Of a stretch of DNA of 64,000 bases, positions 44,905 through 53,090 are shown piece by piece. Below the pieces are notes generated by a model, which saw nothing but the letters and a program-made list of their open reading frames with translations, did not search any database and had not been told where the DNA came from. The position numbers were made by a program, and so were the translations under genes. Position 1 is the stretch's first letter, and the number at the start of each line of letters is the position of its first letter. This DNA is from Luteitalea sp. TBR-22 (GTDB lineage: Bacteria; Acidobacteriota; Vicinamibacteria; Vicinamibacterales; Vicinamibacteraceae), in NCBI RefSeq assembly GCF_016865485.1, contig NZ_AP024452.1:3742501-3806500 (forward strand), written 5' to 3'.

Positions 44905-45435
44905 ATGAGATTGAAGTTTCTGAGTTTGTTGGCAGTGGCGCTGTTTGCGGGTCCGATGGCGGCGCACGCGGCTCCGATCGTCTATTCCGTCAATGACAGC
45001 ATTGGAGGGGTGTCCATTTCCGGAACCCTTACCACCGACGGCACGATTGGGGCTGTGACTTCAGCCAACTTCACTGACTTCTCCTTGACCGTGACGAACG
45101 GCGTCACCCCCACTCTTTTCACGCCCACGAACGCGTTCATCGATTCCCTGAACACCATTGGGGTCGTCGCCACTGCAACAGAGTTGTCGTTGTCGACTGG
45201 GAATGCGCAGTTCCAAGTCCTCACCCCCCCGCCCGGCCCTGGAGGCTTCTACGTATGGTTGCTCAGGACTGGCTCTGACCAGATCCAGAACCCGATCGGA
45301 GGCTATAGCGCCTTTGAACGAAGAACGACCAGCACGTTCGCCCGCGTCGCTTCCGTCCCCGAACCCGGCTCTCTGACCCTGCTCGGTCTTGCTTTCGCCG
45401 CGCTCGGTGGTCGGCGCTCACGGAGGACCGCGTAG
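44905..45435 (+). CDS. PEP-CTERM sorting-domain exported protein
   Basis: The ATG MRLKFLSLLAVALFA starts a signal peptide (cleavage after AHAAP); 176 residues in all. The mature region is Thr/Ser-rich with beta character. The C-terminus is a classical PEP-CTERM sorting signal, VPEPGSLTLLGLAFAALGGRRSRR: PEP, a hydrophobic helix, then Arg. Exosortase would cut at PEP; none is in the window. Such proteins go to the outer surface, often into an exopolysaccharide matrix. The gene is preceded by a sigma-54 promoter and has lower GC (about 60 percent) than neighbours. Confidence 0.93.
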   Translation: MRLKFLSLLAVALFAGPMAAHAAPIVYSVNDSIGGVSISGTLTTDGTIGAVTSANFTDFSLTVTNGVTPTLFTPTNAFIDSLNTIGVVATATELSLSTGNAQFQVLTPPPGPGGFYVWLLRTGSDQIQNPIGGYSAFERRTTSTFARVASVPEPGSLTLLGLAFAALGGRRSRRTA

Positions 45436-45756
45436 TTCTGGACGGGTGTCGGCCCGCGGGCGTGGGGTGGGGAGTACTGGCGCGGTGCTGCCCTGGCCGT
45501 CACGCTCGGTTTCGGCCGCAGCAAGCGAGTTCGGACCGAAACCGCGGTGACGACCCGCGACGTGGTGTAGCGGAATAGTGCCAGCGCTACGGGTAGCGCT
45601 GGCGGCTGTGCTGTCGCCAGCGCGTGCTCCATTAGCTCCGTAACTGGATGATTCCAATGGTGCCGGGAGCGGGGACCGAGCGCGACGGCGAGGCCCGCGG
45701 CCGGAGCCGTGCGCCTGAGGCCCAGGCCCGGTACGAGCGCGAACGAAGTGAGTGTG
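45436..45756. other. Intergenic gap left of the integrated element
   Basis: No protein gene is supported. It holds a terminator-like hairpin (45580-45603) and, at 45659-45674, a degenerate copy of the tRNA-Leu 3' end starting GGTGCCGGGAGCGGG. The rest is GC-rich sequence without clear coding bias. Confidence 0.6.
45580..45603 (+). terminator. Hairpin downstream of the PEP-CTERM gene
   Basis: A perfect 10-bp stem (GCCAGCGCTA / TAGCGCTGGC) with loop CGGG lies 145 bases after the stop. It is a plausible terminator but has no T-run. Confidence 0.5.
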
Positions 45757-45814
45757 GTGCCGGGAGCGGGAATCGAACCCGCACGATCCTTACGGATCAA
45801 GGGATTTTAAGTCC
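45757..45814 (-). repeat. Left attachment site: 3' half of a displaced tRNA-Leu
   Basis: Bases 45757-45785 repeat 60763-60791 exactly (29 bp covering acceptor and T-arm) and 45798-45814 repeat 60804-60820 (17 bp covering the anticodon arm). Between them the variable-arm stem differs, ATCCTTACGGAT against TCGCTTGCGCGA at the intact tRNA, though both form a 4-bp stem. The copy stops after GTCC and is not a full tRNA. It should be the original 3' half of the host tRNA, pushed left by insertion. Confidence 0.85.
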
Positions 45815-45832
45815 GAATCAGCGGATCACGCG

Positions 45833-45873
45833 AATGGCCGGAATACCCAATGATCGCGGGTTTTCCGGCCATT
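45833..45873. repeat. 11-bp inverted repeat just inside the left end
   Basis: AATGGCCGGAA at 45833-45843 is the exact reverse complement of 45863-45873, separated by 19 bases. It starts 19 bases inside the left core repeat. It could be a terminator, or a recombinase-binding arm site. Confidence 0.55.
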
Positions 45874-45892
45874 TCTGCGTGTGCGTCAACTT

Positions 45893-45958
45893 ACGAGGAA
45901 TACGAGGAACGCGCTCGAGAACGGGCGCAGTGGGACAGTCGGTGGGACAGTGGGACAG
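45893..45958. repeat. GTGGGACAG direct repeats near the left end
   Basis: GTGGGACAG occurs at 45930-45938, 45942-45950 and 45950-45958. Just before it ACGAGGAA occurs twice (45893-45900, 45902-45909). Related copies GTGGGACAC and ATGGGACAA lie at 60694-60702 and 60683-60691 near the other end, and its complement at 51347-51355. Arm-type integrase or excisionase sites fit best. Confidence 0.5.
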
Positions 45959-46717
45959 TCACGCCGACCTCGCCCTGCCCTTGCTCCGACGGTAGACCTG
46001 CCGGATCAGACTGGCCGCCCGGCCGCGCTCCTCGGGCGATGCGCTCGGGCCGACTAGCTTCAGTTCGACGGCGATGCGCTCCGCATACGCGTGCTCCCCT
46101 GCCCTGCGCAGTTCCTCGACCCGCCGGTAGATCCACGCCTGTTGCTTCGCGCTGAACGTACCTGGCCGGCCCGGTGAGGGGCGCCGGGTGCGCCTCCGCG
46201 GCTGTGGCACGTCCCAAGCGTCCAGGCCGTGGAACAGGTGCGAGATCGAGCGCTGCAAACGCGCCGTGGCGCCAGCTGCTCGGACGGGGATGGCGCGTAG
46301 CAGTGCCGCGGTGATGCCACCAGTCGGGACGCCTACCGCCTGCGCGGCCCCGTTCCACGACCCATTCCACTCGCCTGGTAAGCGCTCCTCCCCGTCCTGC
46401 TCGACGGCCGGGAACACGCGGATCTCGGAGATCACCACCTCTGGCGTCGCCGTGTCCGTCGCCTGACTGAGGCCGACGCGGTAGGCCACACGCCAGTCGC
46501 CGATCACCTGTTCCAGCCAGTGCTCCACGACCTCGATGCGCGGCAGGCGCCGTGCCCTCTCCTTCTCTGGTTCACGAGGAGCACCGTCGTGGAACGCCCG
46601 ATCACCGCGGTACTCCTCGCGCCCTGGCACATCCCGAAACACCCGTACTTGGTGATGTCGCAATCCTCGCGTGACAGCCATTGCACATAGTTTGTCACGT
46701 TCTATTTCTCGTGACAT
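45959..46717 (-). CDS. Element-borne protein of unknown function with C-terminal HTH-like segment
   Basis: The protein has 252 residues from MSREIERDKLCAMAVTRG. The N-terminal half has a beta-rich VFRDVPGREEYRGDRAFH region and RIEVVEHWLEQVIGDWRVAYRVG. The C-terminal 70 residues, after GRPGTFSAKQQAWIYRRVEELRRAG, are basic and helical and look like a helix-turn-helix found in mobile-element proteins. No catalytic motif is recognised. It is the leftmost gene of the element, transcribed toward the left end, the usual place for cargo. Its codon use is somewhat less GC-extreme than neighbours. Confidence 0.6.
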   Translation of the reverse strand: MSREIERDKLCAMAVTRGLRHHQVRVFRDVPGREEYRGDRAFHDGAPREPEKERARRLPRIEVVEHWLEQVIGDWRVAYRVGLSQATDTATPEVVISEIRVFPAVEQDGEERLPGEWNGSWNGAAQAVGVPTGGITAALLRAIPVRAAGATARLQRSISHLFHGLDAWDVPQPRRRTRRPSPGRPGTFSAKQQAWIYRRVEELRRAGEHAYAERIAVELKLVGPSASPEERGRAASLIRQVYRRSKGRARSA

Positions 46718-46815
46718 ACCGGCGTGTTTCTATGGCTCTCGTACCTGTCGTGCGGCTCGTAATCACCGGGCCGGTATGACGGCTCCGCCTGCCAAATCTC
46801 ACGATGGAAACCGCC

Positions 46816-47049
46816 ATGAACGAGCACACCCAACAGCCTCCGAGGCGTCAGGCTGACCGCAGGCCCAAGGCCGCCCGGCCCGGCCAGCGCTTGCTGACGT
46901 TCGCGCAGGCGTCCACCGAGTACGGCCCGCCGGCCAACAGCCTCCGCGATCTCGTGCTCCGCGGGAAGTTGCCGGCCGTGCAACTGGGTAGCCGCTATTG
47001 GCTGCGCCGCGACGACCTCGACCGCCTCATCGAGCGGTCGGTCGTCTGA
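46816..47049 (+). CDS. Excisionase-like helix-turn-helix DNA-binding protein
   Basis: The ATG MNEHTQQPPRRQ (GGAAA five bases upstream) gives 77 residues; an ATG at 46804 is possible. After a basic N-terminal arm comes a winged-helix of the Xis/MerR-like type: LLTFAQASTEYGPPANSLRDLVLRGKLPAVQLGSRYWLRRDDLDRLI (described by the ends), with the typical turn GKLPAVQLGSRYW. Such proteins bend DNA at attachment sites or control early genes. It heads the plus-strand run and lies 870 bases inside the left end. Confidence 0.75.
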   Translation: MNEHTQQPPRRQADRRPKAARPGQRLLTFAQASTEYGPPANSLRDLVLRGKLPAVQLGSRYWLRRDDLDRLIERSVV

Positions 47050-47071
47050 CGCCCTCGCCACCGACGAAAAA

Positions 47072-47105
47072 ACGGCGGCCCGCTCGGGAAAGCGGAGACC
47101 GCCGT
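47072..47105 (-). terminator. GC-rich hairpin with adjacent A-tract
   Basis: ACGGCGG and CCGCCGT pair, with an inner CCGCT/AGCGG stem, directly after AAAAAA on the plus strand. Read on the minus strand this is a classical hairpin plus T-run. It would stop leftward transcription coming from the right, protecting the xis region. Confidence 0.6.
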
Positions 47106-47132
47106 CAGTGCCAAGCCCGTGAAGGGGGCCTC

Positions 47133-47327
47133 ATGGCAACTTCAGAACGTTACCACGCTCTAACTGATGCTGTATGGGACGAGATCATCGAGGGCGACCT
47201 CGTCGCCGAACTCGATAGCCTCGCGCGTCGCGAGCGTGCTCTCCATGCCGAACTCGCCGACCTGCAGGAACGTCGCGAGGACATCCAGGCCCGACTCGAC
47301 GCCAAGCGTCGCGAGGTCCGCTCGTGA
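47133..47327 (+). CDS. Small coiled-coil protein of the element
   Basis: An ATG (MATSERYHALTDAVWDE) follows AGGGGG at eight bases. The 64 residues are one acidic/basic helix (LARRERALHAELADLQERREDIQ), a likely coiled coil. The helicase GTG overlaps its stop, so the two are coupled. No family is known; a helper of the helicase or a regulator is possible. Confidence 0.65.
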   Translation: MATSERYHALTDAVWDEIIEGDLVAELDSLARRERALHAELADLQERREDIQARLDAKRREVRS

Positions 47328-48667
47328 GCGCTCGCCTGATCGTCGGCGCCCGCATCGCGCTCCTCGGCGCGCCCGTCGAGGTCGAACTCGACGTGATGCG
47401 GCTGTGTACGTCCGCCAACCCGGAGTTCGACCGGCGCGAACGCCTCGGCCTGTACACCGGCGGTACCGACGCCAGGATCACGACGTGGACGCACGTTCCC
47501 GGCGGCCTGTCGGTCCCGCGCGGCGTGGGCCGGCGCCTGGTCGACGTGCTGCGCCGGCACCGCGTGCCCTACACCGTCGAGGACCGGACCGTCTGCCCGC
47601 CGCTCAGCGTCGCGTGTGCGCCGGGCCGGCTGCGTGGCTATCAGGATCAGGCCTTGGAGGCTCTGCTCGCGGCGCCGACGGGTGTGTGTGAGATGCCCAC
47701 CGGCAGCGGCAAGACCAACCTCTTGTTGTCCGCAGTTGCCCGACTGAGGACGCCGAGCCTGATCGTCGTGCACACCCGCGAGTTGGTGACGCAGACGCGC
47801 GAACGGTGCCGCGCCTGGCTCGGCGTCGAGGCCGGCGCACTGGCGAGCGGGAGGAACGACATTCGCGAGATCACCGTGGCGTCCGTCCAGACATTGGCCC
47901 GCCGCCCCTTGCACGAGCTTGCGCCACTGTTCGGGTTCGTCGCCGTCGACGAGGCGCACCACGCGCCCGCCCGGCAGTGGGCGCATGTGATCGACCAGTT
48001 CCCGGCCCGGTACAAGTACGGGTTCACCGCGACGCCGTTTCGCAAGGACGGGTTGGACTTCGTGATCCACGACTACCTCGGCCCGGTCACGGCACGCGTG
48101 ACGCCGGCCGAGGTGCGCGAGGCCGGCGCCACCGTCGCGCCGCGCTTCGACGTGGTGACGTCCGGCTTCTGGTACCCGCTGGAGAGTTCGAGCGACTGGT
48201 CGAACATGATCTCCGCGCTCGTCGCCGACGAGGATCGCAACGACCTGATCGAGCGTGAAGTCCGGCAGCGTCTCGGCGCAGGCGTCCAGGCCGTGGTGCT
48301 CAGTGACCGGATCGATCACGTCCGCGAACTCGGCGCCCGCCTGGCCGACCTTGCGCCCGTCGTCCTGCACGGCGAACAGTCCGCCGCGGACCGGGCCGCC
48401 GGCATGGCCGCGGTTCGCAATGGCGCCCGCGTGACGATTGCGACGACGGGCGTGCTCGGTGAGGGCGTCGACGCGCCCGGCTGGTCCGTGTTGGTCATGG
48501 CGACGCCGTTTGCCGGCGGCCCGCGCACGTTGCAGGCCGTCGGCCGTGTCGTACGCCCGGCGCCGGGCAAGTCCGAGGCCGTTGTTGTCGACATCCTCGA
48601 CGCGCAGGTGCCCGCGCTGGTCGCCGCGTACCGCTCACGCACCCGCCTGTACCGGGAGGCGGCATGA
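47324..48667 (+). CDS. Superfamily 2 DEAD/DEAH-box helicase of the element
   Basis: The GTG start is coupled to the previous gene; 447 residues. Helicase motifs: RGYQDQAL (Q-like), Walker A MPTGSGKTNLLL near residue 125, VDEAHH Walker B (DEAH), TATPFRKDG (motif III), and motif VI QAVGRVVRPAPGK. The N-terminal 100 residues are a non-helicase extension. It resembles phage and plasmid UvrB/RecQ-like SF2 helicases that work in replication. The primase gene follows with an ATGA overlap. Confidence 0.93.
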   Translation: MSARLIVGARIALLGAPVEVELDVMRLCTSANPEFDRRERLGLYTGGTDARITTWTHVPGGLSVPRGVGRRLVDVLRRHRVPYTVEDRTVCPPLSVACAPGRLRGYQDQALEALLAAPTGVCEMPTGSGKTNLLLSAVARLRTPSLIVVHTRELVTQTRERCRAWLGVEAGALASGRNDIREITVASVQTLARRPLHELAPLFGFVAVDEAHHAPARQWAHVIDQFPARYKYGFTATPFRKDGLDFVIHDYLGPVTARVTPAEVREAGATVAPRFDVVTSGFWYPLESSSDWSNMISALVADEDRNDLIEREVRQRLGAGVQAVVLSDRIDHVRELGARLADLAPVVLHGEQSAADRAAGMAAVRNGARVTIATTGVLGEGVDAPGWSVLVMATPFAGGPRTLQAVGRVVRPAPGKSEAVVVDILDAQVPALVAAYRSRTRLYREAA

Positions 48668-50886
48668 ACGCACCCGCCGGCCCTGTCCGTCCCGATGCGC
48701 AGCCGACCCTCGACGGCGTGTGCTCAAAGGCACGTGCCCTGCGGGCCGCCGGGTTCGTCCCGGTGCCCGTCAAGAACGACGCCAGCAAGCGGCCGGCGCT
48801 GGAGGTCTGGACGCCCTTCAAGACGCAGCCGCCGACCGACAAGGAACTGCGCGCGTGGTTCGTGGACAAGCACCCGCACGGCGTCGGCGTGCTCTGCGGG
48901 CCGGCCAGTCCTGGCCTGCGGGCCTTCGACTTCGATGGTCCGGAGATCTTCGACCGGTACGTGGACGCCGCGCTGGACGCCGGCCTGGCCGACGTGGTCA
49001 GCCGCGTCTGCAACGGCTACCTCGATGCCACACCGGGCGGAGGGCGCCGCGTGCTGTTCCGCGTGCCGGCGGACGTGCCGTTCAAGGACGACGTGTTCGC
49101 CGCGCGAGTCGGCACGGGCAAGGGCCTGACGCTCATCGAGCAGCCCACACACGCCGTGCTGGCGCCGTCGTTCGGTGGCGTCCATGAGACCGGCCAGCCG
49201 TACGTCAGTCTGTGCGGAGGCGTCGAGTCCCTCGCCACGATCACCGCCGACGAGTACGACGCCCTGTGCTGCTTGGCGCGCCAGTTCGACGAGCGGCCCG
49301 CCCGCGAGGCCGGTCCCCGCCCCATCCGTGGCGCCACGACCGACCAGTCGAAGGACCGGCCCGGCGACGACTACAACGCCCGCGGGTCATGGGCTGAGTT
49401 GCTGGAGCGGCACGGCTGGCGCCACTTCCGCACCCGCGGCGACGTGCAGGAGTGGACCCGTCCCGGCAAGGTGCGGTTCTGCTCGGCCACGATCAACGCG
49501 ACCGGCACCAACCGGCTACACGTCTTCAGCGCCAGCGCGGCGCCGTTCCAAGCCGGCGAGAGCTACAGCCTGTTCGGCGCGTACGCGCACCTTGAACATG
49601 CCGGCGACTTCCACGCGGCGACGCTCGCCCTGGCAGCGCAGGGCTACGGCACGCCGGCCACGAAGGTCTCGCGCACGAAGGCCGCCAAGGCGACCGCCAA
49701 CGTCGACGAGACGTATGCATGGGTGCGCGATGCCAAGGGCCTGATCGTGCCCAACAACTTGGAGAACATCCGCCAAGGCCTCGCGCGACTCGGCGTGGTC
49801 CTCACGTTCGACCAGTTCCAGCGGCAGGCCTGCCTGCATGGTGTCCCGCTCGAAGACGCCGACGTAGATCGCCTCTGGGTGCGGCTCGACGACGCCTTCG
49901 GGTTCAGGCCGTCCAAGGACACGTTGCGGACCGTGTTGGTCACCGAGGCCGACGCGTCGCCCATCCATCCCGTGCGGCAGTACCTGGACGCCCTCGCATG
50001 GGACGGGACGCCGCGGTTGGACCGGTGGCTGGTGACGTATGCCGGCGCCGCCGACACACCGTACGTGCGGGCCGTCGGGGCCTTGCCGTTGATCGCCGCA
50101 GTCCGTCGTGTCCGTCAGCCCGGCTCGAAGTTCGATGAACTGCTGATCCTAGAGGCGACGCAGGGCACCGGCAAGTCGTCCGGCCTGCGTGCGCTGTGCC
50201 CGCGCGAGGACTGGTTCAGTGACGACTTGCCGCTCGGCGTCGACAGCAAACTGGTGATCGAACGCACCACCGGCCGGTGGCTGATCGAGGCCGCCGAACT
50301 GCACGGCCACCGAGGCCGTGAAACGGAGGCGTTGAAGGCCTTCCTCAGTCGCCAGGTGGACGGGCCGGTGCGCCTCGCCTATGGCCGCCTGCCGACGACC
50401 GTCCCGCGGCAGTTCATCCTCGTCGGGACGACCAACGCCAGGACGGCCTACTTGAAGGATCCGACCGGCGCCCGCAGGTTCTGGCCCGTCACCGTCGGCA
50501 CGTTCGACCTCGACGCCCTCGCGCGGGATCGCGATCAGTTGTGGGCCGAGGCCGCCGCCCGCGAGGCCGCCGGGGCATCCATCCGCCTGGACGCCACGCT
50601 GTGGGACGCCGCGACCGCCGAGCAGGAAGGCCGACGCGCAGCTGACCCTTGGGAAGAAGTCCTCGCGCCCTTGCTCGAAGGCGACGGCATCACCCGGCCG
50701 GACCGGGTCGCCGTGAGCGCGATCTGGGACGCATTGAAGATGGAGGCCAGTCACCGCGATAACCGCGCGGCCGACCGGGTCGCCGCCATCGTCCAGCGAC
50801 ACGGGTTCACCGCGAAGGGCAAGGCCCGCGTGGACGGGCAGTGGGTGCGCTGCTGGGTCCGGACAGGAGCGGCCGATGCGGAGTAA
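48664..50886 (+). CDS. Primase-polymerase and VirE/D5-like helicase replication protein
   Basis: The 740-residue protein begins with a bifunctional DNA primase/polymerase domain: ALRAAGFVPVPVKNDASKRPALE near residue 20, VGVLCGPASPGLRAFDFDG near 75, and GGGRRVLFRVP. The C-terminal half is a VirE-type (virulence-associated E) NTPase: Walker A EATQGTGKSSGLRAL near residue 500, ELHGHRGRETEALKAFLSR, FILVGTTNARTAYLKDPTGARRFWPV. Such pri-rep proteins initiate replication of phage satellites and mobile elements, usually acting on iterons next to their gene. That layout is seen here, with iterons starting 4 bases after the stop. Confidence 0.9.
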   Translation: MNAPAGPVRPDAQPTLDGVCSKARALRAAGFVPVPVKNDASKRPALEVWTPFKTQPPTDKELRAWFVDKHPHGVGVLCGPASPGLRAFDFDGPEIFDRYVDAALDAGLADVVSRVCNGYLDATPGGGRRVLFRVPADVPFKDDVFAARVGTGKGLTLIEQPTHAVLAPSFGGVHETGQPYVSLCGGVESLATITADEYDALCCLARQFDERPAREAGPRPIRGATTDQSKDRPGDDYNARGSWAELLERHGWRHFRTRGDVQEWTRPGKVRFCSATINATGTNRLHVFSASAAPFQAGESYSLFGAYAHLEHAGDFHAATLALAAQGYGTPATKVSRTKAAKATANVDETYAWVRDAKGLIVPNNLENIRQGLARLGVVLTFDQFQRQACLHGVPLEDADVDRLWVRLDDAFGFRPSKDTLRTVLVTEADASPIHPVRQYLDALAWDGTPRLDRWLVTYAGAADTPYVRAVGALPLIAAVRRVRQPGSKFDELLILEATQGTGKSSGLRALCPREDWFSDDLPLGVDSKLVIERTTGRWLIEAAELHGHRGRETEALKAFLSRQVDGPVRLAYGRLPTTVPRQFILVGTTNARTAYLKDPTGARRFWPVTVGTFDLDALARDRDQLWAEAAAREAAGASIRLDATLWDAATAEQEGRRAADPWEEVLAPLLEGDGITRPDRVAVSAIWDALKMEASHRDNRAADRVAAIVQRHGFTAKGKARVDGQWVRCWVRTGAADAE

Positions 50887-51508
50887 TCCCATTCCAAGCA
50901 TTCCAACCGCCGTGCCAAGCGGATCGATGGATTTGCTCAATGTTCCAACCATTCCAAGCATTCCAAGCATTCCTATAAGGGAACGGTACGAAAGCACGGG
51001 CAGGACAGGGACAGCAGGGACTACACGCTATAGCCCTATAGGGAATGCCCGGAATGCTTGCCACGCTTGGAATGGTGACAATTCCGGCCTGTTTTCGCGA
51101 AGTGCTCGGAATGGATGGTTGGAATGCTTGGAATGCGCCTATCGAGGCCCACGCCCTGGCGCCATCCCGCCCGGCACATCGGCGACCCGTGCGTGTACCA
51201 GCCCGACATGCACGTCGAGTCGTTGGCTTCCCCATGACTCGTCGACGCCGGCCGACCCGACGACCGGGCAGGCGCACGGGATAAAGAATCCCTGTACCAG
51301 CGTCTGCCCCGCATTTTCCGCCCAAATTCCGCACATTCTGACGGGACTGTCCCACGGCTGTCCCATGACCGCCCTGCCGATCCGGCGCCGCGGCCGGGCC
51401 TCGCACTTGGCCGCCGTGCCCGTTCTGCTGAACCGCTATCGGCGCCGAGGCCCTGCAACGGCCCGACAGGCGCAGCCCTTCCCCGACTGAACTGAGGAGA
51501 CTTCCCCC
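50887..51508. other. Candidate replication origin: inverted arrays of 9-bp iterons
   Basis: Right after the primase stop, CATTCCAAG-type 9-mers occur as tandem repeats at 50890-50907 and 50941-50976 (two plus four copies). Then a stretch with TATAAGGGAA and CTATAGCCCTATAGGG, the window's most AT-rich spot in this element, leads into copies in the reverse sense, GGAATG at 51042, 51051, 51069, 51108, 51121 and 51130. The arrays face one another. From 51140 to 51508 no gene is supported; GGGACTGTCCC (51343-51353) and CTGTCCCA copies lie there. Confidence 0.75.
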
Positions 51509-53023
51509 GTGACCGACGTGAGCACCCATCCCGACTACTCCCTGTTCCGCACGCGCTGGCAGCAACTGGCCGACGTGGCCGACGGGTCCGGCGGGTTCCT
51601 GTCCGGCGACTACCTGATCCCGCATCCGCGCGAGTGGAAGGATCACGACGCCGAGACGCCGCGCATCCCGACGCCCAAGCTGCTCGAACGGAAGCGACTC
51701 GCGCGGTACGACTTCCTGGCGACCCTGATCGTCGAGACGAAGCTGGCCGCGCTGTTCCGGCAGGGGCCGGTCCGTCGGTGCCGCGTCGAGGGGCACCCGT
51801 ACCTGGCATGGGTGCGCGACGTGACCGGGGCCGGCCAGCCCATGACCGAGTACCTGCGCGAGGCGTACCGGTCCGCGCTCATCTTCGGGCACGTCTTCAG
51901 CGTGATCGACAGGGCGGCCGACGACGGCCCGACCGGTGCGGACCGGGCGCCGCTTCGGTTGCACACGTTCGACCCGTTGAGCGTTACGGACTGGTTGACC
52001 GACGAGACCGGCGCCTTGTCCGGCGTCCAGTTGGAGGAGGCCGTCCCGCGCGCCGAGTTCGGCCAGTCCGCACAGAGCACGCTGCGCCTGGTGACGCAGG
52101 TCCGCCCCACCGGTGCGCGCCGGTTCGTGTCCGGCGATGTCCTCGAACCGGCCTCGCTGGTGGAGGTCGATCACGGGTTCGGTGCGCTGCCTGTCGTCCC
52201 GATCTACGCGCATCGTCGGGCCGGCCACGCCGTGATCGGCCAGTCCGCGTTGTACGACCCGATGCTCTACATCGACCTGTACAACCTGACCAGCGAGGTC
52301 CGGGAACTGCTGCGCAAGCAGACGTTCTCCATCCTCAACGTCCCGTTGGGCACGTCGTCGGAGGGCGGCCCGTCCACGACGCTGGAACAGGCGCAGGCTC
52401 TGCTCGGCCAGTCGGCCGGCACCACGTCGGTCCTGTTCAGCACGCAGCCCGCCGCGTACATCAGCGCGGACGTCAAGAACGTCACGGCGTACATGGACGT
52501 GATCGCGCAGTTGATCCGGCACATCTGCCGGCTGACCGCCACGCCATACGACCAGGACAGTCGCGAGGCGGAATCGGCCGAGGCGCGCCGGCTGAAGCGG
52601 GCTGACTTCGAGACCGTGCTCGGCGGGTACGCCGACGAACTGCAGCGCGCGGAACTGACCCTGGCGCAACTCTGGTTCCGCGGGACGTACGGCCCGGAGC
52701 GCTGGCAGGCCGAATGGGACCGCGCCGGCTTGGAGATCGTGTGGCCGGCGTCGTTCGAGATGGACGACTTCTCGGTCGTGCTTGCGCAGTCACAGGCCGC
52801 GCTGGCCTTGCCGCTCGGCGAGTCCCGCACGTTCCGGCGTGAGCACAGCGCCCGCCTCGTCGAGAAGCTCCTGCCCGGCCTGAGTGAGGACCAGCGCGAG
52901 GCCATCACGGCCGAGGTGGACGCGATCCCGACCGCGGAGGAGATGCGCCTGGCGAACCGGCAGGCCCTGGCCGACCGGCTGACGCGCGCGACCAATGCGC
53001 CATCTGCCCGTGAGATCGCCTGA
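51509..53023 (+). CDS. Phage portal-like protein
   Basis: The GTG start (GAGGAG ten bases upstream) gives 504 residues. The protein has the layout of portal proteins that form the dodecameric DNA gateway of a phage head: an N-terminal stem (RKRLARYDFLATLIVETKLAALF described by its ends), a beta-rich wing with PTGARRFVSGDVLEPASLVEVDHGFG, a segment YIDLYNLTSEVRELLRKQTFSILNV (ends given) and a C-terminal clip/crown helix. It resembles the DUF4055/portal family. The gene lies downstream of the putative origin and upstream of the terminase genes, unusually before them. Coding sequence is intact, supporting function. Confidence 0.8.
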   Translation: MTDVSTHPDYSLFRTRWQQLADVADGSGGFLSGDYLIPHPREWKDHDAETPRIPTPKLLERKRLARYDFLATLIVETKLAALFRQGPVRRCRVEGHPYLAWVRDVTGAGQPMTEYLREAYRSALIFGHVFSVIDRAADDGPTGADRAPLRLHTFDPLSVTDWLTDETGALSGVQLEEAVPRAEFGQSAQSTLRLVTQVRPTGARRFVSGDVLEPASLVEVDHGFGALPVVPIYAHRRAGHAVIGQSALYDPMLYIDLYNLTSEVRELLRKQTFSILNVPLGTSSEGGPSTTLEQAQALLGQSAGTTSVLFSTQPAAYISADVKNVTAYMDVIAQLIRHICRLTATPYDQDSREAESAEARRLKRADFETVLGGYADELQRAELTLAQLWFRGTYGPERWQAEWDRAGLEIVWPASFEMDDFSVVLAQSQAALALPLGESRTFRREHSARLVEKLLPGLSEDQREAITAEVDAIPTAEEMRLANRQALADRLTRATNAPSAREIA

Positions 53024-53090
53024 CACATCCACACCGGGCCGGACCGATGCGACGACGCCGGCCGGCCCGCCCCTGCTGACTGGAGACGAC

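Noticed and set aside
45757-45814. A complete second tRNA-Leu gene
   Set aside because: Only the anticodon arm, variable arm, T-arm and acceptor 3' side are present. The 5' half is missing, so it is an attachment-site remnant.
50876-51490. A 204-residue plus-strand frame starting inside the primase stop
   Set aside because: Its first half is the translation of the 9-bp iterons (PSIPSIP-like repeats) and the rest is low-complexity. It has no ribosome site of note and no family. The frame is a by-product of the origin repeats.
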